A stretch of DNA of 11,321 bases. Origin: Pseudooctadecabacter sp. GTDB lineage: Bacteria > Pseudomonadota > Alphaproteobacteria > Rhodobacterales > Rhodobacteraceae. Position numbers and translations under genes: made by a program. Shown here one piece after another: positions 1 through 7,077 of the stretch; within the stretch, counting starts at the first letter, position 1; the number at the start of each line of letters is the position of its first letter. The stretch is taken from NCBI GenBank assembly GCA_020628265.1, contig JAHDFG010000046.1, positions 1 through 11,321 on the forward strand, read 5' to 3'. A model generated the notes under the pieces. The model ran no database searches. It was not told the DNA's origin and saw nothing but the letters and a program-made list of their open reading frames with translations.

Positions 1-388
1 ACAGATCGGCAGACACCGTTCCCGGCGTCAGGGTGATTGTGCCTGCAAGGATCGTAATGGCTTCGGGTTGGCGCAGCTCAAGCGGGATGTCGATCCATTG
101 GGACCGAAGGCGCGCGTTGGATCGGGTCAGGATCAGCCAAGCGACCTGCACGTTCGCAACAAGGATATCCCAGAGCACGATGATGACGTAGACGATCATC
201 TTGCCCAGTTTGAAACCGGCCGGCCTGTCTGGCCACCAATTCGCGGTCAGTCGCGGAATGATCACACCAAGGATCAGCCCGAAGACGGCCATGCCATAAG
301 AAAACTGGTTCTGCAGCAGGATCCAGACAATCGCCATCAGGACAGTCAGGAACGGGTGCGGGAACAGCCAGTTGAGGAAACGGGTCAT
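1..388 (-). CDS. mrpE: Na+/H+ antiporter subunit MrpE (MnhE), partial: C-terminus beyond left edge
   Basis: Membrane subunit of the Mrp-type multisubunit cation/proton antiporter in the cytoplasmic membrane. Its exact role is unclear, but it is needed for assembly and activity in studied Mrp systems. Seen: 129 codons are readable, starting MTRFLNWLFPHPFLTVLMAI with ATG at 388-386. Hydrophobic segments lie at about residues 13-45 and 65-87. A cytoplasmic stretch follows, ending in the family's well-conserved TLTPGTVS motif near residue 120. The family is usually about 160 residues, so roughly the last 30 are outside the window. The start follows the mrpD stop by one base (TGA-C-ATG), and a GGAGGG ribosome site lies inside the mrpD end. 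Last of the four mrp genes visible; mrpF and mrpG are expected next. Family assignment is confident from motif and position. Confidence 0.9.
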   Translation of the reverse strand, partial: MTRFLNWLFPHPFLTVLMAIVWILLQNQFSYGMAVFGLILGVIIPRLTANWWPDRPAGFKLGKMIVYVIIVLWDILVANVQVAWLILTRSNARLRSQWIDIPLELRQPEAITILAGTITLTPGTVSADL

Positions 389-389
389 G

Positions 390-1931
390 TCAGTATCCCT
401 CCGCCGGTGTGCTGAGCTTGCCCGGCGTCTCGGTCACGGTTGCGATATAGGGGGCCGGATCAAACAGCTGATCGGCCGTGGCAATCATGTGGTCGTGCAC
501 GTAGCCGCCCAGCACAGTCAGCGCCACCGACAGGGCCAGAAGCCCGCCGACAGCCATCAGCGCCGTGGTCGCGGGTGCATCCTTGAAACCTGCGTCCTCG
601 CCTGCCTCGACGCTGTTGGCTTTCCAGAAGACCGTGCTGCCCGCGCGACCGAAGCCCACCACAGCGATCAGGGAGGAGGCAAGGATCACCGTCCAGATCA
701 GCCCCGCCGATCCGGTCTGATAGCCTGCGTCCAAAATCAACAGCTTGCCGATGAAGCCCGACAGCGGCGGCAGGCCCGCCATGGCGATGGCGGCTGCAAA
801 GAACAGGCCGGAGATCACAGCAGCACCCATCACCGGCGGCATGGCGCGCAGTGCCAGCGATGCGCGGCTGTGCCCCACCAGATCAACGATCAGGAACAAG
901 GCCGCGCCCGCCAGTGTCGAGTGGATGATGTAGTATAGTGCCGCCGCGATGGACGTGGGCGTAAACATGGAAATCGACACCAGCACCATGCCCATTGACC
1001 CGATCACAGCGAAGGCCACCAGACGGTCCAGCTTCTTGGCTGCCAGCACACCGATCATGCCCAACGCAAGGGATAGCAGAGCCGCCGGTTGCAGCCAGAC
1101 GCTGAACAACCCGTCGGTGGCCGCCAAGTCCGGCGGGAAGATCATCGTGTAGACGCGAATGATCGCATAGGCGCCCACCTTGGTCATGATCGCGAACAGT
1201 GCCGCGACAGGGCCCGGCGCCTCAGCATAGCTGCTGGGCAGCCAGAAGTGCAGCGGCACAAGTGCGGCCTTGATGGCGAACACCAGTAACAGCAACACAG
1301 CTGCCACGCGGATGCCCACGGTGGCCTCTTCCCCAATCAAATCCGCCCGCAGTGCAAGGTCGGCCATGTTGAGCGTCCCCGTCTCGGCATAGATCGCGCC
1401 CAGCGCAAACAGGAACAGGGTCGAGCCCAGCAGGTTGAACAAAACGTATTGTACGCCCGCACGCAGGCGTTCGTTCCCACCCGCGTGGATCATCAACCCG
1501 TAAGAGGCAATCAGCAGAACCTCGAAGAACACAAAAAGGTTAAAGAGGTCGCCCGTCAGGAAGGCCCCCATGATCCCCATCAACTGGAACTGGAACAAGG
1601 CGTGGAAGTGATTGCCCCGCGCATCCCACTCTGACCCGATGGAATAGATCAGAACCAAAAGGCCCAAGACAGCCGTCAACAGCACCATCATCGCAGACAG
1701 GCGGTCGCCCACCAGAACAATGCCGAACGGCGCCGCCCAATCGCCCAGCTGATACAACATCACCGTGCCGTCAGCGGTCGCCCAGACAAGTCCCGCACCA
1801 ATGGCGATCAGGGCCAATGTTCCAGCGAGTGAGAACACCCGCTGGATGCCAATGTGGTACCGCGCAGCCAGCACGATAAACGGGGCCAGCATAGCGGGCA
1901 GAATAACGGGGGCTACAAGCCAATGGGTCAT
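390..1931 (-). CDS. mrpD: Na+/H+ antiporter subunit MrpD (MnhD), NuoL/M/N-like
   Basis: One of the two large ion-translocating-type subunits of the Mrp antiporter, homologous to the NuoL/M/N subunits of complex I. Seen: 513 residues, the usual family length, almost wholly hydrophobic with about 14 likely membrane segments. Expected charged channel residues are present: E137 in the NLFVFFEVLLIASYG segment, K221 in FAIKAALVPLHFWLP, and K251 in MTKVGAY. These match the conserved Glu/Lys pairs of MrpD and NuoM-type proteins. The ATG at 1931 overlaps the mrpC stop by four bases (ATGA), with a ribosome site AGGAGGG inside the end of mrpC. The TGA is one base before mrpE. No truncation or frameshift. 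MrpA is the other paralogous antiporter subunit; synteny and length point to MrpD. Confidence 0.95.
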   Translation of the reverse strand: MTHWLVAPVILPAMLAPFIVLAARYHIGIQRVFSLAGTLALIAIGAGLVWATADGTVMLYQLGDWAAPFGIVLVGDRLSAMMVLLTAVLGLLVLIYSIGSEWDARGNHFHALFQFQLMGIMGAFLTGDLFNLFVFFEVLLIASYGLMIHAGGNERLRAGVQYVLFNLLGSTLFLFALGAIYAETGTLNMADLALRADLIGEEATVGIRVAAVLLLLVFAIKAALVPLHFWLPSSYAEAPGPVAALFAIMTKVGAYAIIRVYTMIFPPDLAATDGLFSVWLQPAALLSLALGMIGVLAAKKLDRLVAFAVIGSMGMVLVSISMFTPTSIAAALYYIIHSTLAGAALFLIVDLVGHSRASLALRAMPPVMGAAVISGLFFAAAIAMAGLPPLSGFIGKLLILDAGYQTGSAGLIWTVILASSLIAVVGFGRAGSTVFWKANSVEAGEDAGFKDAPATTALMAVGGLLALSVALTVLGGYVHDHMIATADQLFDPAPYIATVTETPGKLSTPAEGY

Positions 1932-2275
1932 ACCACGCCCTCCTCGTCTTCATCGACGGGCGGATCGTTCACGCTGTCGTCGTTAGACCCCAGGTAGGAC
2001 CCCAGCGCGATCATCACGACCACGGCTGTCATCCCGAAGGAGATCACGATGGCCGTCAGAACCAGAGCCTGCGGCAGCGGATCAGTGTAGGTTTCCGCAT
2101 CCGTCAGGATCGGTGGCGCACCCACGGTCAGACGACCGGACGCAAACAGGAACACGTTCACCGCATAGGTCAGTAATGACATGCCCAGAATAACCGGAAA
2201 GGTCCGCATCCGCATCACAAGGTAAAGGCCCGCGGCGGTCATCACGCCAATGGCTGAGGCAACAAGCACTTCCAT
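1928..2275 (-). CDS. mrpC: Na+/H+ antiporter subunit MrpC (MnhC), NuoK-like
   Basis: Small membrane subunit of the Mrp antiporter, homologous to NuoK of complex I. Seen: 115 residues with three hydrophobic segments (about 4-20, 27-47 and 70-95), the usual MrpC architecture. The third segment carries the conserved TDPLPQALVLTAIVI motif, preceded by GAPPI. The acidic tail (about residues 97-115, rich in D and E) is hydrophilic and ends EEGVV. An in-frame start ten codons upstream exists, but it would lie inside mrpA and give an arginine-rich extension. The ATG at 2275-2273 sits one base after the mrpA stop, has an AAGGAGG site nine bases upstream, and begins directly with the typical MEVLVA membrane segment, so I chose it. 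The end overlaps mrpD by four bases, suggesting translational coupling. Confidence 0.93.
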   Translation of the reverse strand: MEVLVASAIGVMTAAGLYLVMRMRTFPVILGMSLLTYAVNVFLFASGRLTVGAPPILTDAETYTDPLPQALVLTAIVISFGMTAVVVMIALGSYLGSNDDSVNDPPVDEDEEGVV

Positions 2276-2276
2276 G

Positions 2277-5159
2277 TCACACGCCCTCCTTAGCAGAGGC
2301 CGCACCGGTCAGGTCTTTATTCATTGAGGGGTCAACGTCCATCGGATGGTCGGGGTCTTTGATATGGGCACGCCGTGCGAGGCGTGAGAAGCTTTCAAGG
2401 GACAGCATCACGGCACCGACAACCGCCAGGAAGACGCCCACGTCGAACAACGCTGCGGTGGCGAGTTCGAACTTCTCGAATGGCGGGATGCGCACATAGG
2501 TGAAGTCGGACGTCAGGAACGGCTTGTCAAAGAACCACGACCCGATGCCGGTCAGGCCCGCGGCCAGAACGCCCGCGCCGATGATCCCGTGATAGGGGAA
2601 CCGCTGGCGGTCCTCGGCCCAGGCAAAGCCCGAGGCCATGTATTGCATCACCACAGCGATCGAGACGACCAGACCGGCGATAAACCCGCCACCCGGTTCG
2701 TTGTGACCGCGCAGGAAGATATAGAAGCCGACCATCAGCACCACGGGCATCATCACCCGTGTCAGCACCACCATCATCATTGGGTGCTGGGTGCCCGACA
2801 GGGGCTTGTCCGGCACACGGTTCAACAGACGCGCGCGGACAGGGCCGTCCAGCAGCGTCTCGGTCAGGGCGTAGATCAGCAGGGCTGCGATGCCCAGAAC
2901 GATAATCTCGCCGAAGGTGTCGAAGCCACGGAAGTCCACAAGGATTACGTTCACGACGTTCGTACCGCCGCCACCTTTGTAGGAATTGGCCAGATGGAAT
3001 TCGGAAATCGGCGTCGCAACAGCATCGCGCAACAGGTAGTGATAGCTGAGCGCCATGGTCGCCAGACCACCGGCCACGGCAATCACCACGTCACGTCCGC
3101 GACGCAGGAACGAGCTTTCGACCGGCGTGTGGTTGGGCAGGAAGTTCAGCGCCAGCAGCAGCAGGATAATCGTCACCACCTCAACCGTAATCTGGGTCAT
3201 GGCCAGATCAGGTGCGCTGAAGAACACGAAGCCCACGGAGACCATAAGGCCGACGATGCCGATCAGGATCAAAGCCAGCAGGCGGTTGTGGTGCAAGGAC
3301 GCCAGCGCGATGGTCGCCGCGACCAACATGATCCAGCCCGAAACCTCAACCCACCCTGCAGGCTGCACGGTGCGCGTGGCCTCACCCACGGTGCCAGTGG
3401 CCCACGCGTGGTAGCCCGCCGCCACGATGGTCACAGCCGCGATCATCGCGTAGCGCGAGAACGACCCGTTGTGCAGCGGGTGGATGATCAGGCGCGCCCA
3501 GCTGACGACCGTCGCGATGATGTCGTCAAAGATATCTTTTGCCTCGGGGCGCGGGGCCGCTTCCCATGCTCGGGACAACGGCTTGAACAGCGCCAGCACC
3601 AGCAGGCCACCGGCGATGGCAATGGCAGACATGACGACCGGCGCGTTGAACCCGTGCCAGATCTTGATGTGATAGTCCGGTACATCGGCCGCCGTACCCA
3701 GCACAGAAGCTGTGATCAGGAAGACCAAGTCTTCGACCAAGAACGGGAAGACACCGATAAACACGACCAGCGTCACGAGGATCGCAGGCGGCAACCACAA
3801 ACCCGGACCCGGATCATGGGGCTTTGCCGGATAGCGTGCTGCGTCACGCTTCGGCCCGAGGAACGTGTGTCCAATCAGGCGGAAGCAATAGGCCGCCGAC
3901 ATGAGCGACCCAAACGTCACCAGCACCGGCACCAGCCAGTCCGGCCCGAACAGCACGGTCTTCTCCATCTCCTTGAGCATCATTTCCTTACTCAGGAACC
4001 CGTTCAGCAACGGGATGCCCGCCATGGACAAAGCGCCGAGCGTGGCGATGACAAAGGTGATGGGCATCAGGTGCCGTAACCCGCCCAAGATACGGATGTC
4101 GCGGGTTTTGGTTTCGTGGTCCACGATGCCCGCCGACATAAACAACGCCGCCTTGAACGTCGCGTGGTTGAGGATGTGGAACACCGCGACCATGGCCCCG
4201 AAAGCGGTGCCGGTGCCCAAAAGCATCGTGATCAAACCAAGGTGCGACACGGTCGAGAACGCCAGCAACGCCTTCAGGTCATGCTTGAAGAACGCAATGA
4301 CCGCGCCAAGGACCATGGTGATCAAACCTGCGGTCGTGACGATGTAGAACCATTCCGGTGTGCCGGACAGAACCGGCCACATCCGCGCCATCAGGAAGAT
4401 GCCCGCCTTCACCATCGTAGCCGAGTGCAGATAGGCCGACACAGGCGTCGGCGCCGCCATCGCGTGGGGCAGCCAGAAATGGAACGGGAACTGTGCGGAT
4501 TTGGTGAAACAGCCCAGCAAGATCAACAGCAGCGCAGGCACGTACATCGGGTCCGCCTGAATCAGATCACGGTTCTGGAGGATCACGCTGAGGTCATAGC
4601 TGCCCACGATATTGCCCAGCAGCAGCATGCCACCGATCATCGCAAGACCACCCATGCCCGTCACGGTCAAAGCCATCCGCGCACCCTGACGACCTTCGGG
4701 CAGGTGCTTCCAATAGCCGATCAGCAGGAAGGACGAGAGCGAGGTCAGCTCCCAGAAAATAAGCAAGAGCAGGATGTTGTCCGACAGAACAATGCCGACC
4801 ATCGCGCCTTGGAACAGCAGCAGATAAGTGAAGAACTCACCCATATTGTCTTCGCGGGCCAGATAATGGCGTCCGTAGACAATGATCAGCATCCCGATGC
4901 CAAGGATCAGCGTGGCAAAGAAGAAGCCCAGCCCGTCCAGCATCAACGTCATGTTGAGGCCCAGTTCAGGGAACCAGTTGAAACCGGTCTGAACAACGTC
5001 GCCGGCCAGAACGGCCGGGAGATTTGTCATCAATCCCACGAAGGCGGTCAGGGTCACCATGAAGGTGATACCGCCCACGGCCTGACGTCCTGCAGAATTC
5101 ATAAGCCCCGGCAACAACGCTCCGAGGAAGGGCAAGGCGACGATGAGGAAGAGGGACAC
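2277..5159 (-). CDS. mrpA: Fused Na+/H+ antiporter subunit MrpA-MrpB (MnhA/B), group-2 type
   Basis: Largest subunit of the Mrp antiporter and, with MrpD, a presumed ion-translocating subunit. Seen: 960 residues. An NuoL-like antiporter domain occupies about 1-430, with E137 in WELTS, K220 in GCFTKSAQFPFHFWLPHAM and K251 in TMVKAG. A C-terminal MrpA extension (about 500-770) resembles the NuoJ-like part, with FSAPDLAMTQ near 650 and VDFRGFDTFGE near 741-751. From about residue 793 a complete MrpB-like domain follows (TRVMMPVVLMVGFYIFLRGHNEPGGGFIAG) with four membrane segments up to about 925. A hydrophilic tail ends KEGV. Known: separate MrpA is about 770-800 residues, and the fused form is typical of group-2 (six-gene) operons such as pha of rhizobia. 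The start is GTG at 5159-5157 with CGGAG five bases before it. First gene of the operon. Confidence 0.95.
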   Translation of the reverse strand: MSLFLIVALPFLGALLPGLMNSAGRQAVGGITFMVTLTAFVGLMTNLPAVLAGDVVQTGFNWFPELGLNMTLMLDGLGFFFATLILGIGMLIIVYGRHYLAREDNMGEFFTYLLLFQGAMVGIVLSDNILLLLIFWELTSLSSFLLIGYWKHLPEGRQGARMALTVTGMGGLAMIGGMLLLGNIVGSYDLSVILQNRDLIQADPMYVPALLLILLGCFTKSAQFPFHFWLPHAMAAPTPVSAYLHSATMVKAGIFLMARMWPVLSGTPEWFYIVTTAGLITMVLGAVIAFFKHDLKALLAFSTVSHLGLITMLLGTGTAFGAMVAVFHILNHATFKAALFMSAGIVDHETKTRDIRILGGLRHLMPITFVIATLGALSMAGIPLLNGFLSKEMMLKEMEKTVLFGPDWLVPVLVTFGSLMSAAYCFRLIGHTFLGPKRDAARYPAKPHDPGPGLWLPPAILVTLVVFIGVFPFLVEDLVFLITASVLGTAADVPDYHIKIWHGFNAPVVMSAIAIAGGLLVLALFKPLSRAWEAAPRPEAKDIFDDIIATVVSWARLIIHPLHNGSFSRYAMIAAVTIVAAGYHAWATGTVGEATRTVQPAGWVEVSGWIMLVAATIALASLHHNRLLALILIGIVGLMVSVGFVFFSAPDLAMTQITVEVVTIILLLLALNFLPNHTPVESSFLRRGRDVVIAVAGGLATMALSYHYLLRDAVATPISEFHLANSYKGGGGTNVVNVILVDFRGFDTFGEIIVLGIAALLIYALTETLLDGPVRARLLNRVPDKPLSGTQHPMMMVVLTRVMMPVVLMVGFYIFLRGHNEPGGGFIAGLVVSIAVVMQYMASGFAWAEDRQRFPYHGIIGAGVLAAGLTGIGSWFFDKPFLTSDFTYVRIPPFEKFELATAALFDVGVFLAVVGAVMLSLESFSRLARRAHIKDPDHPMDVDPSMNKDLTGAASAKEGV

Positions 5160-5193
5160 GCGAACTCCGGATCTTTGGCCTAAAATTTTGACC

Positions 5194-5222
5194 TATTTGG
5201 TGGAGAGTTAGAGCGTTCTCAA
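5194..5222 (-). promoter_or_regulatory. Candidate sigma-70-like promoter of the mrp operon
   Basis: On the minus strand a TTGAGA hexamer (5222-5217) and a CAAATA hexamer (5199-5194) are separated by exactly 17 bases. This would start transcription near 5187, about 28 bases before the GTG of mrpA. An AAAATTTT tract (5182-5189) covers the predicted start region. The fit to the -10 consensus is only moderate, so this is an inference from position and spacing. Confidence 0.3.
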
Positions 5223-5294
5223 GAGAAACCGACAAAAATCGTCATAAATTCCGCCTTGAATCTGCCTCTTTAGCGATAACAGGGTGCCGCGGCG

Positions 5295-5579
5295 TCAGAT
5301 TCCCTCGACAATTTTGTAATCACGGTCTGACACTGGCAGGGCAAAGGCGAGCGCCTCTTGGTAGTCGGGGCTGTGATAAAATGTCTTGGCCGTCTCCATA
5401 TCGGGGAAGCGGATGAGCACATTGCGGGCACGGCTCGTACCCTCGAACACCTCATAATCCCCGCCCCGCGCCAGAAACTCGCCGCCGAATTTGGCCACCG
5501 CCGGACCGGCAAGGGCTGCGTACTTGGCGTATTCATCGGCGTCTTTCACATCGACCTGAACAATGGCGTAAGCTGGCAT
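5295..5579 (-). CDS. DUF1330 domain-containing small protein
   Basis: Protein of 94 residues with the pattern of the DUF1330 family, a ferredoxin-like alpha/beta fold of the dimeric alpha-beta barrel type, probably cytoplasmic and dimeric. Seen: beta-strand MPAYAIVQVDV, helix DADEYAKYAALAGPAVAKFGG, strand pair GEFLARGGDYEVFEG, then the diagnostic NVLIRFPDMETAKTFYHSPDYQEALAFALP and a final strand DYKIVEGI. Length is normal for the family. The ATG at 5579-5577 has AAGGAAG six bases upstream. No biochemical function is established for most members, and I assign none. It is divergent from preT (163 bases apart) and points towards mrpA, from which it is separated by 135 bases. No clear terminator is visible between them, so read-through into mrp is possible but unproven. 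Confidence 0.88.
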   Translation of the reverse strand: MPAYAIVQVDVKDADEYAKYAALAGPAVAKFGGEFLARGGDYEVFEGTSRARNVLIRFPDMETAKTFYHSPDYQEALAFALPVSDRDYKIVEGI

Positions 5580-5742
5580 GTGTCACTTCCTTTGGCAGTT
5601 GGGGCAGTAATTGCCCGCATCTTAGGCAGGCGGGACGGAACGTCCATCCCATCCGCCACTTTCTCGCCCCTTCAAAATTTTACCGTTTGATAAAAAATTT
5701 TTCTGTGGCAGGGTTCAGGAAACGCTGACAACGGGAGACGCC
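5580..5742. promoter_or_regulatory. Divergent control region between the DUF1330 gene and preT
   Basis: This 163-base intergenic stretch must hold promoters for both flanking genes. Visible structure includes an inverted repeat GGGCA-GTAAT-TGCCC at 5602-5616 and a second, GGACG-GAA-CGTCC, at 5633-5645. Two A/T tracts follow: AAAATTTT at 5674-5681 and AAAAATTTTT at 5693-5702. Their centres are about 20 bases apart, close to two helical turns. The ribosome site for preT is GGGAG at 5733-5737, five bases before its ATG. No RutR box is visible. I cannot place a convincing -35/-10 pair. The palindromes are operator candidates only. Confidence 0.45.
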
Positions 5743-7077
5743 ATGAATTCCCCCTTTACACCGGGCATTGCCGCAAGCCGCCTGAGCCAGGACGACCTGG
5801 CCGAGAATTTCACCGACCTACATGCGCCGCTGGACGCGCACGAGGCCGCTGTCGCCGCAGACCGCTGCTATTTCTGCCATGACGCGCCCTGCATCACGGC
5901 CTGCCCCACGGACATCGACATCCCCCTGTTCATCCGTCAGATCGCGACCGGCACGCCAGAGGCTGCGGCAAAGACGATCTTTGACCAGAACATCCTTGGC
6001 GGCATGTGTGCCCGCGTCTGCCCGACCGAGGATCTGTGCGAACAGGCCTGCGTGCGCGAGATGGCCGAGGGCAAACCGGTCGAGATTGGCCGTTTGCAAC
6101 GCTACGCCACGGATACCGTGATGGATAAGGGCGTGATGCCGTTCAACCGTGCCGAACCCACGGGCCACAAGGTCGCCGTGGTTGGCGCTGGCCCAGCGGG
6201 CCTGTCCTGCGCGCACCGGCTGGCGATGTTGGGACATGACGTGACGATCTATGATGCCAAGCCCAAAGCGGGCGGCCTGAACGAATACGGGATCGCGGCC
6301 TATAAATCGACGGACGACTTCGCCGCGCGTGAGGTCGAATGGCTGACCTCCATCGGTGGGATCGAGATCAAACATGGCTTCACACTGGGTGATAACCTGT
6401 CCATCGACGAGCTGACGGGCTGTTTCCCTGCTGTATTTTTGGCCGTGGGCCTCGGCGGCGTGAATGCGCTTTCAATTGACGGCAACGACCGCGACGGCGT
6501 CGAGGATGCCGTCGATTTCATCGAAACACTGCGTCAGGCAGATGACCTGTCCTCCCTCCCCGTCGGTCGCAACGTGGTTGTGATTGGCGGCGGGATGACG
6601 GCGGTGGATGCTGCGGTACAATCCAAACTGCTAGGAGCCGAGACGGTAACAATCGCCTACCGGCGGGGCCGCGATGCCATGTCCGCCAGCCGGTATGAAC
6701 AGGATTTGGCCGCCTCCCACGGGGTCAAACTGATGTTCAACGTCCAGCCTGTTGCGGTGCATGGCAACGGCGCGGCTGTCGCGTTGGAGTTGGAATACAC
6801 AGCCACCACAGACGGCAAACTCTCCGGCACCGGCGAGACGATCCGCCTGCCCGCCGATCAGGTCTTCCGCGCCATTGGTCAGACCCTGACAACCGATGCT
6901 GGCCTAGAATTGGACGGCCGCAAGATCGCCGTAACGGACACAGGCCGCACCTCCCGCAAAGGTGTTTGGGCGGGTGGCGATTGTGCCGCTGGTGGCGATG
7001 ATTTGACCGTAACAGCCGTGGCCGAGGGCCGCGATGCGGCAATGGATATTCATGCAACCTTGATGGAGGGCGCGTAA
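5743..7077 (+). CDS. preT: NAD-dependent dihydropyrimidine dehydrogenase subunit PreT (FAD/Fe-S electron-input subunit)
   Basis: Takes electrons from NAD(P)H through FAD and two [4Fe-4S] clusters and passes them to PreA, which reduces uracil and thymine to the dihydro forms. It corresponds to the N-terminal half of mammalian dihydropyrimidine dehydrogenase. Seen: 444 residues. The Fe-S domain has C42, C45, C50, C54 and C93, C99, C103, followed by Q119 in GRLQRYATD, at the same spacing as the unusual glutamine ligand of the mammalian enzyme. The FAD-binding motif is VVGAGPAGLSCA (146-157). The NAD(P)-binding motif is VVVIGGGMTAVDAA (278-291), followed by TVTIAYRRG. The C-terminal FAD motif is GVWAGGDCA (407-415). 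It could be confused with the glutamate synthase small subunit, but preA begins on the very next base after its TAA, which settles the assignment. Confidence 0.95.
   Translation: MNSPFTPGIAASRLSQDDLAENFTDLHAPLDAHEAAVAADRCYFCHDAPCITACPTDIDIPLFIRQIATGTPEAAAKTIFDQNILGGMCARVCPTEDLCEQACVREMAEGKPVEIGRLQRYATDTVMDKGVMPFNRAEPTGHKVAVVGAGPAGLSCAHRLAMLGHDVTIYDAKPKAGGLNEYGIAAYKSTDDFAAREVEWLTSIGGIEIKHGFTLGDNLSIDELTGCFPAVFLAVGLGGVNALSIDGNDRDGVEDAVDFIETLRQADDLSSLPVGRNVVVIGGGMTAVDAAVQSKLLGAETVTIAYRRGRDAMSASRYEQDLAASHGVKLMFNVQPVAVHGNGAAVALELEYTATTDGKLSGTGETIRLPADQVFRAIGQTLTTDAGLELDGRKIAVTDTGRTSRKGVWAGGDCAAGGDDLTVTAVAEGRDAAMDIHATLMEGA

Noticed and set aside
2589..4079. Long plus-strand open frame of 496 codons
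   Set aside because: It lies antisense to mrpA, is rich in H, R, Q and D with no recognisable domain, and is a by-product of GC-rich codon bias opposite a clear membrane protein.
5188..5203. Possible RutR box TTGACCTATTTGGTGG near the mrpA start
   Set aside because: Only the left arm matches; the right arm is shifted by one base and lacks TCAA. It probably arises by chance next to an A/T tract.
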